The notes beneath the pieces were generated by a model that was not told the DNA's origin, ran no database searches, and worked only from the letters and a program-made list of their open reading frames with translations. A stretch of 64,000 nucleotides of DNA, from contig CAWIHZ010000013.1 of the NCBI GenBank assembly GCA_963835955.1, positions 62,001 to 126,000 on the forward strand, given 5' to 3'. The position numbers and the translations under genes were made by a program. Shown piece by piece: positions 54,561-63,768 of this stretch (the first letter of the stretch is position 1; each line of letters opens with the position of its first letter). The DNA is from Roseiarcus sp963835955. GTDB taxonomy: Bacteria > Pseudomonadota > Alphaproteobacteria > Rhizobiales > Beijerinckiaceae.

Positions 54561-55138
54561 TATTTAACTACCCGCAAGTGCGAAACGACCCGGGTCGACG
54601 CTTGCGCTGTTCTCGTTTGGGTTGGAGGTTCTGTGAGTATCGCCAGTCGGTCGCGCGCCATGGTGAGCCGGTCGATCAAGACTGATAACGGGATATCAAG
54701 GGCCAAGGCCGCGTCCCGATGGGTGAAGCGGGCCAGAGCGACAATCAGGAGCGCTTCCCTGAGTTCGAGCGGCAGCATTCGCACCGCGGCGACGAAGCCG
54801 ATGCGGCCGGCCGGCGGGCCGCCGCGCGCGCGTTCCGCGGTCTCATCAGCGACGAGTTCGACTTCCGCGCAGATCAAGCGGCGAATGTGACGCCGGTAAA
54901 GGCGCACAAACTGGCCGAAAGCGCGCACGCGCCCGTTTCCCCCGCCCGCTTCGGTCGAATGCGAACAAGTTCCGAAGTCGACCACTCCCATCGCGGCTTG
55001 CCGGAACAGGCGCTCGACGAGCGCCTCGGCGGCCGAGCGATCGACCACAAATCGATCGTCCTCCGCCAGCGCCAGGCCAAACCGGCGCAAATCGGAAAGT
55101 TCGGAATAGCTGTCCTCGAGCAGCGGCACGATTGGCAC
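54560..55138 (-). CDS. Sigma-70 family protein with recognisable region 4 only
   Basis: 192 aa from a GTG at 55138. The C-terminal part is a region-4-like helix-turn-helix: MLPLELREALLIVALARF, then THRDAALALDIPLSVLIDRL. The N-terminal ~100 residues do not show a clear region 2 -10-binding pattern, although RRHIRRLICAEVEL might be a remnant. Coupling to the anti-sigma-like gene supports a real regulator of the ECF type. Promoter targets are unknown. Confidence 0.7.
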   Translation of the reverse strand: MPIVPLLEDSYSELSDLRRFGLALAEDDRFVVDRSAAEALVERLFRQAAMGVVDFGTCSHSTEAGGGNGRVRAFGQFVRLYRRHIRRLICAEVELVADETAERARGGPPAGRIGFVAAVRMLPLELREALLIVALARFTHRDAALALDIPLSVLIDRLTMARDRLAILTEPPTQTRTAQASTRVVSHLRVVK

Positions 55139-55356
55139 CGAATGTGCAGACTAGCCTTACCCAGTGTTAAGCTTTCTCAGTGACCATAGTTCTAAGGCGC
55201 TCCCGCTCCAAGGGGGCTGTGTGTGCAAACTCACATATTTTGTGACAAGCCCGCAACCGTCCTTGGCTTCCCATGCGCCCCTGGCAAGATTAAGGGTTTG
55301 CCTCAATGTTCATGCGACACGGCGTTCACCCTCCCAAGACGGGGCGCGAGGCTTTG

Positions 55357-56205
55357 ATGGAACAAGAGGTTTCACTCGGCGCCGATTCGCGCATCATGAA
55401 AGGGATGCGCGGGGTCGTCCTCGGCGTGGCGAACAGTCGCTCGATCGCCTGGGGCATCGCGCGGGCGGCCCGGTCCGCCGGCGCAGAATTGGCGTTCACC
55501 TTCCAAGGCGAAGCGCTCGAAAAGAGGGTGCGTCCGCTCGCGGCTGAGCTAGGCGCACATGTGCTCGGCCATTGCGACGTCACCGACGGCGCCTCGATCG
55601 ACAGCGTATTCGTCGAAGCAGAAAGGTTGTGGAAGGGCATCGATTTCATCGTGCACTGCATCGCGTTCGCCGATAAGGACCAGCTTACCGGGCGCTACAT
55701 CGATACGACTGAGGATAACTTTTCTAAATCGCTCGCCATCTCATGCTATTCCTTCACCGCGGTCGCCCAGCGAGCGGAAAAGCTTATGACCAACGGCGGC
55801 TCGATGCTGACCTTGACCTACTACGGGTCGGAGAAGTGGATGCCGCACTACAATGTGATGGGCGTCGCCAAGGCCGCGCTGGAGGCGAGCGTGCGCTACC
55901 TCGCGGCCGATCTGGGGGAGAAGGCTATTCGCGTCAACGCGATCTCGGCCGGCCCGATCAAGACGCTGGCGGCTTCGGGAATCGGCGATTTTCGCTACAT
56001 TTTGCGCTGGAACGAATACAATGCACCGCTGCGCCGCTCGGTCACGATCGAGGAAGTCGGCGAAAGCGCGGTGTACCTGCTGTCGCCAATGTCGCGTGGC
56101 GTCACCGGCGAAATACTTCATGTCGACGCCGGATATCACGTTGTCGGCATGAAGAATCCCGCCGCCCCCGACATATCCGTAGTGAAGGAAGTCGCCAAGG
56201 AATGA
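55357..56205 (+). CDS. fabI: Enoyl-ACP reductase I
   Basis: NADH-dependent last step of fatty-acid elongation; 282 aa from the ATG at 55357. A longer reading from 55306 is less likely, and an internal ATG at 55396 is possible. Motifs: GVANSRSIAWGIARA (cofactor binding), CDVTDGASIDSVF, catalytic Y and K in YYGSEKWMPHYNVMGVAKAA, and GPIKTLAASGIGDF. It converges on the MFS gene with a 14-bp gap. Confidence 0.93.
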   Translation: MEQEVSLGADSRIMKGMRGVVLGVANSRSIAWGIARAARSAGAELAFTFQGEALEKRVRPLAAELGAHVLGHCDVTDGASIDSVFVEAERLWKGIDFIVHCIAFADKDQLTGRYIDTTEDNFSKSLAISCYSFTAVAQRAEKLMTNGGSMLTLTYYGSEKWMPHYNVMGVAKAALEASVRYLAADLGEKAIRVNAISAGPIKTLAASGIGDFRYILRWNEYNAPLRRSVTIEEVGESAVYLLSPMSRGVTGEILHVDAGYHVVGMKNPAAPDISVVKEVAKE

Positions 56206-56219
56206 GACTCGCGCCGGGA

Positions 56220-57380
56220 TCAGAGCGCTCGCCGCCTTCGCGGCGGCCTGGAGCGAATTACAAGCCGCCATAGGACGAACGCCGCGATCGCCATATGCAC
56301 ATAGGCGTTCTGAATGAAGAGCGCGCGAGGACCGAAGTCCTTCATCAGGATCGACGCCAAGGCCGGCGCCGCAATCGCCGCTATGCAATAGATGAACAAC
56401 AGCCCGACCGAGATGAAAATCATGTCGTGCGCCGAGGCGCCGTCGTTGGCTAGCGACACCGCGAGCGTATAGAGCGGATAGGTCGTCAACCCGACCAGGA
56501 AGCCGAGCGCGATGAGCGAGGCGCCCGGCGCCGTCAGGCGGCTCAGCGTAATTTCGCACGCCGCTCCGGCGATCATGATCGCCGCCATGACAAGCCTTCG
56601 ATCGACCCGATCGGAGAGGGCGCCGACAGGAAAGACTCCGACCGCCGAGCCGAGCACAATCGCCGAGGTGAAAAGCGGCACTCGGTCCGGCGTCATTCCG
56701 ATCTCGACTGCGAATACGGGGCCGAGCGCGAACGAGGCGCCGTTGGCCGCGCCGGCCGCAAAGACCGCGGCGCAGGAAATCGGCGCCAGACGGGCGAGCC
56801 ACAATAGCCGCGGACGCACGCTGCGCGGTTGGGCGGGCGGATCGACTCTCGTCATGGCCATCGGCACGATCGCCAGCACCATCACGGCGCCGGCGACGGC
56901 AAACGGCGAGAAGCCGCCGGGCCCGAACGGCCTCAATGCCATCTGCCCGCAGGCAGAGGCGGTGAAATTGGCGATTTGATAAAGCGCATAGAGCGCGCCG
57001 CGATTGGCGTTGGTCGCCTTGGCGTTGATCCAGGATTCGATGACGGCGTAAAGCCCGGCGAAGACGAGGCCAATCAACGCGCGGCAGATCAGCCAGGCCC
57101 ACGGCCAGGGCATGACCGGCATGAGAATGACCGAGGCGACGGCCAGCGCGACAAACGCCGCATAGGCTCGGATGTGGCCGCCGCGCCGGATGATCGCCGG
57201 CGCCGCCAGGGTTCCCGCGAGCATGCCGGCGAAATAGACCGAGCCCAGCAATCCGACCGTTAGTTCTGGGAAGCCCTCGATGCGGGCGCGCAGCGGCGTT
57301 GTCACGGCGACGAGGCTGTTGCCGGCGATCAGCAACAGCACGGACGAAAGAAGCGCGGCTAAGGCGGCAAATGCGTTCAA
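56220..57380 (-). CDS. Major facilitator superfamily transporter
   Basis: 386 aa with twelve hydrophobic segments visible. The loop between helices 2 and 3 is degenerate, and FVALAVASVILMPVMPW and GLYAVIESWINAKATNANRG appear in the middle. The YfkF/Rv1877-type pattern suggests a drug- or metabolite-exporter class, but the substrate is unknown. The only sensible start is a TTG at 57380, with a poor ribosome-binding site, so expression may be low. Confidence 0.85.
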   Translation of the reverse strand: MNAFAALAALLSSVLLLIAGNSLVAVTTPLRARIEGFPELTVGLLGSVYFAGMLAGTLAAPAIIRRGGHIRAYAAFVALAVASVILMPVMPWPWAWLICRALIGLVFAGLYAVIESWINAKATNANRGALYALYQIANFTASACGQMALRPFGPGGFSPFAVAGAVMVLAIVPMAMTRVDPPAQPRSVRPRLLWLARLAPISCAAVFAAGAANGASFALGPVFAVEIGMTPDRVPLFTSAIVLGSAVGVFPVGALSDRVDRRLVMAAIMIAGAACEITLSRLTAPGASLIALGFLVGLTTYPLYTLAVSLANDGASAHDMIFISVGLLFIYCIAAIAAPALASILMKDFGPRALFIQNAYVHMAIAAFVLWRLVIRSRPPRRRRAL

Positions 57381-57603
57381 GTGAAGTATCGGCAGCTTGG
57401 TTGACCTGGATGCGCGTCCTTAACACTCCAACCCGGCCGGAACTCCCGAGAGTTGCGGCGACCCAGGCTCCCGATCGGGCGCCTTGCGTCAGATTCGTTA
57501 CTTTGGAGCCCGGCACGGGAGTGAATGCCCGGCTTCCTCCGCGAGAAAATCCCGAGCCAGGCCTTTCCTTCAAACGAACATGGCGCCGAAGCGATATGGA
57601 AGT

Positions 57604-57670
57604 GGCGCCAAACCGTCACTCATGCCAACCTAGCGCAATTGCTGCCCATTGCCGTTTTGCGCCTTTTCAA
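57604..57670 (-). repeat. 67-bp dispersed repeat, copy 2
   Basis: Ungapped match to 7877-7943 at 57 of 67 positions. On the minus strand it encodes EKAQNGNGQQLR and a TAG stop, against EKARNGNGQQFR and TAA in copy 1. A TAA precedes it in the same frame, so this copy is not part of an intact long gene. Confidence 0.7.
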
Positions 57671-57865
57671 GGCCTTAGTCGCTCACGGTCGCGATTCGGG
57701 CCCACCGCGTTTCAGAGGCGGGGCGAGCGCGCCGGGGCCGCGTTCGACAGACTCGATAAACATGCGCGACAATATGGTTATCGTCTATTTCGCTAAATCA
57801 GAATGATGATAGCAGAATTTCTGTTTTTTTGAAGCTCGCGAATTGTGATCGATTTCCACCGCGCC

Positions 57866-57982
57866 TCACGACCTCTCAAGGCCGGAGTCCCATTCGGCCA
57901 TATCGTGGAGCGTCTGGCGTCGCAGCGCAACCAGCGAACGGGCGGCGACATGCGCTGAATCCAAGAGGAGCGGCTCGCGCAT
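57866..57982 (-). CDS. Possible 38-aa protein or gene remnant
   Basis: An ATG-to-stop frame (MREPLLLDSAHVAARSL... ending AEWDSGLERS) with natural-looking amphipathic composition. There is no good ribosome-binding site. It may be the remnant of a longer protein. Support is weak. Confidence 0.2.
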   Translation of the reverse strand: MREPLLLDSAHVAARSLVALRRQTLHDMAEWDSGLERS

Positions 57983-58183
57983 CAACGTCGCGGGATGCTG
58001 GATAGGGTCAACGCCAGCCCGGTCGCGCGACGCTCATTGCGCGCGTCGGCCGCACGAAAGGCGCGCATTCCCGCCGAAAATCGACATATCGCCATCAAGC
58101 TTCGGCTTGTATATAGACCGATCGAATAGCAACCGATCGCCATTCAACAGGCGCCCTTCGAAGCGCGACCGAGACTTGAACGC

Positions 58184-59572
58184 ATGCCGAACCAACGTTG
58201 GACCCCGGAAAGCTGGCGGACCAAGCCGATCGAGCAATCGCCGGTCTATAAGGATCCGGCGGCGCTTGCCGAGGCCGAGCGCCAGCTCGCCGGCTATCCG
58301 CCGCTCGTCTTCGCGGGCGAAGCGCGCAAACTGAAGCGCGCGCTCGGGACCGCCGCGGTCGGCGAGGCGTTCCTGTTGCAGGGCGGGGATTGCGCCGAGA
58401 GTTTCGCCGAGCATTCGGCCGACAACATCCGCGATTTCTTCCGGGTGCTTCTGCAGATGGCGGTCGTCATGACCTTCGCAGCCGCCTCGCCGATCATCAA
58501 AGTCGGGCGCGTCGCCGGACAATTCGCCAAGCCGCGCACTTCCGATTTCGAGGCGAAGGACGGCGTATCGCTGCCGAGCTACCGCGGCGACATCGTCAAC
58601 GACATCGAATTCACCGAGCAAGCGCGCGAGCCCGACCCGCGCCGCCAGCTCGAGGCCTATCGTCAGTCGGCGGCGACGCTCAATCTCCTGCGCGCCTTCG
58701 CCACCGGCGGCTACGCGAATCTCGAAAACGCCCATCGGTGGATGCTTGGCTTTGTCAAGGACAGCCCGCAGTCCGAGCGCTATCAGGGCGTCGCCGATCG
58801 CATCACCGAGACGCTTGGCTTCATGCGCGCGATCGGCCTCGACCCCGAAGCCCATCCCGAATTGCGCGCGACCGACTTCTACACCTCGCACGAGGCGCTG
58901 CTGCTCGGTTACGAGCAGGCGCTGACGCGCCTCGATTCCACGTCCGGCGACTATTATGCGACCTCCGGCCATCTGATCTGGATCGGCGATCGCACGCGAC
59001 AGCTCGGCGGCGCTCATGTCGAGTACTGTCGCGGGGTCAGGAATCCGATCGGCCTGAAATGCGGCCCCTCGCTGAGCCCGGAGGAAATGATCCGCCTGAT
59101 CAAGATCCTCGACCCCGATGCGGAGCCCGGCCGCCTGTCGCTGATCTGCCGTTTCGGCGCCGACAAGATCGAGGCCGCATTGCCGAAGTTGCTGCGCGCC
59201 GCGAAACGCGAGGGCCGCAGGCCTTTGTGGGTCTGCGACCCGATGCACGGCAACACCATCAAGACGTCGAACGGGTACAAGACCCGCCCGACGGAGCGCA
59301 TCGCTCAGGAGGTGCGCAGTTTCTTCGCCATCTGTCGCGCCGAAGGCGTCCATGCCGGCGGCGTCCATCTGGAGATGACGGGCAAGAACGTCACCGAATG
59401 CACCGGCGGCGCACGCGCGATCTCCGAGACCGATCTGCACGACCGGTACCACACCTATTGCGATCCCCGGCTCAACGCCGAACAGTCGATCGAAATGGCG
59501 TTCATGGTCGCCGAACTGTTGAAGGCGCAGCGCCTCGCCGCGCCCGAGCGGCCGGTGCGCGCGGCGGAATGA
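58184..59572 (+). CDS. Class II 3-deoxy-7-phosphoheptulonate (DAHP) synthase
   Basis: First step of the shikimate pathway: PEP plus erythrose-4-phosphate. It is 462 aa, plant-type class II, unrelated to the AroFGH class. Family motifs: WTPESWRTKPIEQSPVYKD, LLQGGDCAESFAEHSADNI, RVGRVAGQFAKPR (as IIKVGRVAGQFAKPR), GGAHVEYCRGVRNPIGLKCG, and WVCDPMHGNT with GVHLEMTGKNVTEC late. The stop overlaps the acyltransferase start by four bases. Confidence 0.94.
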   Translation: MPNQRWTPESWRTKPIEQSPVYKDPAALAEAERQLAGYPPLVFAGEARKLKRALGTAAVGEAFLLQGGDCAESFAEHSADNIRDFFRVLLQMAVVMTFAAASPIIKVGRVAGQFAKPRTSDFEAKDGVSLPSYRGDIVNDIEFTEQAREPDPRRQLEAYRQSAATLNLLRAFATGGYANLENAHRWMLGFVKDSPQSERYQGVADRITETLGFMRAIGLDPEAHPELRATDFYTSHEALLLGYEQALTRLDSTSGDYYATSGHLIWIGDRTRQLGGAHVEYCRGVRNPIGLKCGPSLSPEEMIRLIKILDPDAEPGRLSLICRFGADKIEAALPKLLRAAKREGRRPLWVCDPMHGNTIKTSNGYKTRPTERIAQEVRSFFAICRAEGVHAGGVHLEMTGKNVTECTGGARAISETDLHDRYHTYCDPRLNAEQSIEMAFMVAELLKAQRLAAPERPVRAAE

Positions 59573-60696
59573 CCGCGGGCGCCGGTTCGGTGCGACTGTC
59601 CGGCTACGCTCAGGGCAGGGACAATAATTTTAACCTCATTCGCCTTTTGGCCGCGTTGTCGGTGATTTTCAGCCACAGCGTCGGGGTTCTGGGGCTCCCG
59701 CCGGAGCGGGAAATGTTCTTCCACAGACTCGGATTCTCACTGGCGGAGATGGCGGTCGACGTTTTCTTCGTCACCAGCGGCTTTCTCGTCACCGCGAGCC
59801 TGCTCAATCGCAAAAGCGCCGTCGCGTTCGCCTGGGCGCGGGCGTTGCGCATCTTTCCGGCGCTCTGGGTCATGCTGGTCGTCACCGTGTTCGGGCTTGG
59901 GCCGCTTTTGACCTCGCTTGCCCTGACCGATTATTTGGCTTCGCCGGTTACGCACGAGTATTTCCTAAAGTGCGCGACCCTGATAACCGGCGTCAGATTC
60001 GGGCTCCCCGGAATATTCGAGAGCTTGCCGCTCCAGGGCGAATTCAACGGGTCGCTGTGGACGCTGCCGATCGAATTGAGATTGTATGTCTATCTAGCCG
60101 CCGGATGGCTTCTTCTCTCGCTCGCGCCGAAGCTGCGTCCAACAGCGCCGCTGGTGATCGCGCCCGCAGCTTTGGCGGTCATACTGGCGGCGGTCTTGAG
60201 CGCCCGCCTGTCGCGCCAGCCGATGAATGGGGCCGACATCAGGATCCTGATGTTCATCTATGGCGTGACGCTTTACGTGCTGCGTGACCGAATTCATATC
60301 AGTCGCGCGATCATGCTCGCCCTCATCGCCTGCCTGGCGATTGCGTCCTTCAATCAGACCGCCTTTTTTGTCGTCTATCTCCTGGGCCTCGCGCCGCTGG
60401 TCATTCACCTGGCCTACATTCCCGGCGGGCGGGTGAGACAATTCAACCGCCTGGGCGATTATTCCTACGGCGTTTATATTTACGCGTTTCCGATCCAGCA
60501 GACGCTGGCGACGCTGATCCATCCACTTTCCCTCGGCGTCATGGTGGCGCTGTCCTCCGGCTCAACGCTCGTCGTCGCGGTCCTGTCATGGCGGCTGATC
60601 GAAAGGCGCGCGCTGGCGCACAAGGACGTTTGCGCCGCGGCGACGTCGCGGATTTTCGATCTCGGTCTAGCGAGAATCGCCGGCGTTTGGCGCTGA
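59569..60696 (+). CDS. Acyltransferase 3 family membrane protein (OafA/YrhL-like)
   Basis: 375 aa from the ATG at 59569 (ATGA overlap with the DAHP synthase). About ten membrane helices. The family's early motif is NNFNLIRLLAALSVIFSHS, with the conserved histidine in helix 1, then AVDVFFVTSGFLVTASLL and NGSLWTLPIELRLYVYLA in the middle. Such enzymes O-acetylate surface or exported polysaccharides and lipids. The substrate is unknown and the overlap with a shikimate gene is probably only operon packing. Confidence 0.88.
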   Translation: MTAGAGSVRLSGYAQGRDNNFNLIRLLAALSVIFSHSVGVLGLPPEREMFFHRLGFSLAEMAVDVFFVTSGFLVTASLLNRKSAVAFAWARALRIFPALWVMLVVTVFGLGPLLTSLALTDYLASPVTHEYFLKCATLITGVRFGLPGIFESLPLQGEFNGSLWTLPIELRLYVYLAAGWLLLSLAPKLRPTAPLVIAPAALAVILAAVLSARLSRQPMNGADIRILMFIYGVTLYVLRDRIHISRAIMLALIACLAIASFNQTAFFVVYLLGLAPLVIHLAYIPGGRVRQFNRLGDYSYGVYIYAFPIQQTLATLIHPLSLGVMVALSSGSTLVVAVLSWRLIERRALAHKDVCAAATSRIFDLGLARIAGVWR

Positions 60697-60763
60697 TCGC
60701 GCGTACGCAATCGGTCTTCGCCGCGTTTGCGCGCGCCCTGTGCGGCGCGCTACATCGTGCCCC

Positions 60764-62507
60764 ATGTCCGATCCCGCCAATCGCCTCATCATCGCGCTGG
60801 CGCAAATCGCCTCGATCGTCGGCGACATCGCCGGCAATCGCGACCGCCTGCGCAAAGCCCGGGCCGAGGCGGCCGGCTTCGGCGCCGATATCGTAATGAC
60901 GCCGGAACTGTTCCTGGCCGGTTATCCGCCCGAGGATCTGGTGCTGAAGCCGGCGTTCCAGGAGGCGTGCCGCGCGGCTTGCGAGGAGATCGCACGCGAC
61001 ACCGCGGACGGCGGACCGGCGGTGCTGATCGGCCTGCCCTGGATCGAGGACGGCAAGCTCTACAATGCGATGGCGCTCGCTTGCGGCGGCCGGATCGAGG
61101 CGGCGCGGTTCAAGGTCGATCTGCCGAACTACGGCGTGTTCGACGAGAAGCGCGTGTTTTCGCCAGGGCCATCGCCAGGGCCGATCGTCTTTCGCGGCGT
61201 GCGCATCGGGGTTCCGATCTGCGAGGATATCTGGGGGCCGGACCCGGTGGAATGCATCGCCGAAACCGGCGGCGAGATTCTGCTCGTTCCCAACGCCTCG
61301 CCCTACGAGCGCGACAAGCTCGCCATTCGCCAAGGCGTCGCGGTCGCGCGCGTGGTCGAAAGCGGTCTGCCGCTCGTCTACCTCAACCAGGTCGGCGGCC
61401 AGGACGAACTGGTGTTTGAGGGCGCTTCGTTCGCGCTTAACTTCGACCGGACGCTTGCCGTCCAGCTGCCGGCCTTCCGCGCCGCCGTCGCGCGCACGGT
61501 CTGGGAGCGCGGCGGCAAGGGCTGGCGCTGCGTCGAGGGCCCGCGCGAAATCGTCGAAGAGGGCGACGAGGCCGACTATTCCGCCTGCGTGACGGGCCTG
61601 CGCGATTACGTCGAGAACAACCGCTTTCCCGGCGTCGTGCTTGGCCTGTCGGGCGGAATTGATTTCGGCCTTGTGCGCGGCGATGGCGGTCGACGCGCTG
61701 GGGGCGGCGCGGGTTCGGGCGGTGATGCTCCCCTATCGCTTCACCTCCAACGAATTGCTTGCAGATGCCGCCGCCTGCGCGAGCGCGCTCGGCGTCCGCT
61801 ACGACATCGTGCCGATCGCCGAGCCGGTCGAGGGCGTCGAACGCGCGCTCGCCCGCATGTTCGCCGGCAAGGCTCGCGACCTCACGGAAGAGAACATCCA
61901 GAGCCGCGCGCGCGGGCTGATCCTGATGGCGATCTCCAACAAGACCGGAGCCATGGTGGTGACGACCGGCAACAAGTCGGAAATGTCGGTCGGCTATGCG
62001 ACGCTCTACGGCGACATGAACGGCGGATTCAATCCGATCAAGGACCTCTACAAGATGGAGGTGTTCCGCCTGTCGGCCCTGCGCAACCGCTGGAAGCCCG
62101 CGGGCGCGCTGGGGCCGGACGGCGAGGTCGTGCCCCGCAACATTCTCGTCAAGCCGCCGAGCGCGGAGTTGCGCGAAAATCAGAAGGACGAGGATTCGCT
62201 GCCGCCGTATCCGGTGCTCGACGCCATTCTACACGAACTGGTCGAAAAGGAGATGCGGGTCGCCGACATCGTCGCTCAAGGGTTCGATCCCGAGACCGTG
62301 CGGAGGATCGAGCGGCTGCTCTACCTCGCCGAATACAAGCGCCGCCAGTCGGCGCCCGGCGTCAAGGTCGGCCCAAAGAATTTCGGCCGCGACCGCCGCT
62401 ACCCGATCGTCAACCGCTTCCGCGACCCGGGGCTGCCCGCGCAGGCGCCCGATCTGTCGCTTGCGCCGCGCAAGCCGTCGGGAAAGAGCGAAAGGTTCGA
62501 GGAATAG
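60764..62507 (+). CDS. nadE: Glutamine-dependent NAD+ synthase, frameshifted in this sequence
   Basis: Makes NAD from deamido-NAD with glutamine. The N-terminal nitrilase domain (residues ~8-270) has the Glu/Lys/Cys triad regions ELFLAGYPPEDL, KVDLPNYGVFDEKR and VPICEDIW. The C-terminal NAD synthetase domain has TTGNKSEMSVGYATLYGDM. The frame breaks at 61663-61665: the sequence GGIDFGLVRG should read GGIDSALCAAM, and deleting one T restores the PP-loop SGGIDS. The corrected protein is 580 aa. As NadE is normally essential, sequencing error is likely; otherwise a pseudogene with another copy elsewhere. Confidence 0.9.
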
Positions 62508-62705
62508 GGGGCGGCCCACGGCAAGCGGCTTCGGCGTATTTGCGTCGGTCGCCGCCGGCCGCTGCGCCGCCAAATCCCGATCGGACCGATCTTGACAGCG
62601 CGTAGAAGTTCACGCGAAGTCGCGAGCGGAGTTGGGGACCAAGGCCCATATCTCGATGCGCGTCCGCGCGTCCGCCCTTAGCCTCGTGGAGCGTCCGGCA
62701 CTCGG

Positions 62706-63167
62706 ATGAGCGACAAAGCGGCCGATCCCTCTCAACTGTATCGCAGTCTCATTGCCGGATATACCGACAATATCCGCGCAGCCGACTTCAAAGCCAATAT
62801 CGCGATTTTGTTCGTCGCCTTCATGATGGGTCCGATCCTGGGCAACTACACCCGGTTTCCCAGTTATCTGCCGATTCCCTTCGTTCTGGCGCCATTCCTG
62901 ATCGTCTATCTGTGCCTGTTCATGGTGCTCATTCCGCGTTACCCTCGCCGTGGCAGCAAGAATTTTATAGTCTCCCGCACCGCAACCGCAGCGGATTTTT
63001 CCAATTTCACCGAGACGGTAGACGAAATCGAGCAGTTGAAGCTCACGTGTGCCGTGCTATCGGAACTATTGTGGTGGAAGTGGTTCTATATCAGAATCAG
63101 TTTTGTTGTTTCGATGGTCAGCATTGTTGTTACAGTAGTTTTGCTCATGTATGTCTGGTACAGGTAA
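62706..63167 (+). CDS. PycTM-like small membrane protein, first of tandem pair
   Basis: 153 aa. The segment AGYTDNIRAADFKANIAILF has the A-D-x-K-A pattern seen at the start of the first helix in PycTM effector proteins of Pycsar antiphage systems. Membrane helices are near residues 31-50, 56-78 and 128-150, with a soluble loop containing ETVDEIEQLKLTCAVLSELL between. It is followed after about 100 bp by a paralogue of equal length. No nucleotide cyclase is adjacent, so the role is open. Confidence 0.7.
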   Translation: MSDKAADPSQLYRSLIAGYTDNIRAADFKANIAILFVAFMMGPILGNYTRFPSYLPIPFVLAPFLIVYLCLFMVLIPRYPRRGSKNFIVSRTATAADFSNFTETVDEIEQLKLTCAVLSELLWWKWFYIRISFVVSMVSIVVTVVLLMYVWYR

Positions 63168-63268
63168 AGGAGATCGATTGTTGCGGGCCGGAGCGCATAA
63201 GGGTTGCGGGGCGCCGCAGCCCCGGTTCCTGTCGGGCGCAAGTCGTCGCGGATTTCGACGAGCCGGCC

Positions 63269-63730
63269 ATGAGCAAGGACCGGAACGCCCAACTGCGCAA
63301 TATGATCGCTGGCTACAACGACTCCATTCGCCTCAGCGATATCAAGGCGAATATCGCCGTCCTGTTCGTGGCCATCATGATGGGCACGGTTGTGGGTTTT
63401 CGTCAATCGTACCCATGGTATCTGAGCTTGCCGGTGTTGCTGGCGCCGTTCATGGTGATCTTCTTCAATTTACTCGTCTGCGTTTATCCGACGTTTCCCC
63501 GGGAGGGACGGAAGCGGTTTCCAGTCATGCATAACGCGAAGCCTGATGATTTCGAAATCATCAGCGATCCGGGGCTCGAGCTGGCGGAGCTTCCCCAGCG
63601 ATGCGCGCTGCTTTCCCGCACCCTTTACTGGAAGACCTTGACTCTTCAAATCGCTTACATCGTATCCATGCTGACGATTGTGGCGGCAGGCGTCCTGCTG
63701 TTCGTGGCTTGGCTCAAGCCGACGCTCTGA
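63269..63730 (+). CDS. PycTM-like small membrane protein, second of tandem pair
   Basis: 153 aa from the ATG at 63269; a longer in-frame reading from 62912 overlaps the first gene. It is aligned along its whole length with the upstream protein: AGYNDSIRLSDIKANIAVLF, then FVAIMMGTVVGF, FPREGRKRFPVMHNAKPDDF and the final helix AYIVSMLTIVAAGVLLFV. The middle loop is more diverged. It arose by tandem duplication. The acyl-CoA dehydrogenase gene follows after 38 bp. Confidence 0.68.
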   Translation: MSKDRNAQLRNMIAGYNDSIRLSDIKANIAVLFVAIMMGTVVGFRQSYPWYLSLPVLLAPFMVIFFNLLVCVYPTFPREGRKRFPVMHNAKPDDFEIISDPGLELAELPQRCALLSRTLYWKTLTLQIAYIVSMLTIVAAGVLLFVAWLKPTL

Positions 63731-63768
63731 CTCGAGGTCGAACAGCATTAAGCTCGAGGAGACGTCCC

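Larger units (their letters stand above)
57381..58183. other. Intergenic region with 67-bp repeat and a tiny open frame
   Basis: About 800 bp between the MFS and DAHP synthase genes. It holds the second 67-bp repeat copy and a 38-codon minus-strand frame (57866-57982). The right half carries the promoter of the DAHP synthase gene; a TATATAGA-like element sits near 58110. No other gene is supported. Confidence 0.4.

Noticed and set aside
62706..63730. A complete Pycsar system
   Set aside because: The only class III cyclase in the window is about 46 kb away and belongs to a different protein architecture. No pyrimidine cyclase is adjacent to the PycTM-like genes.
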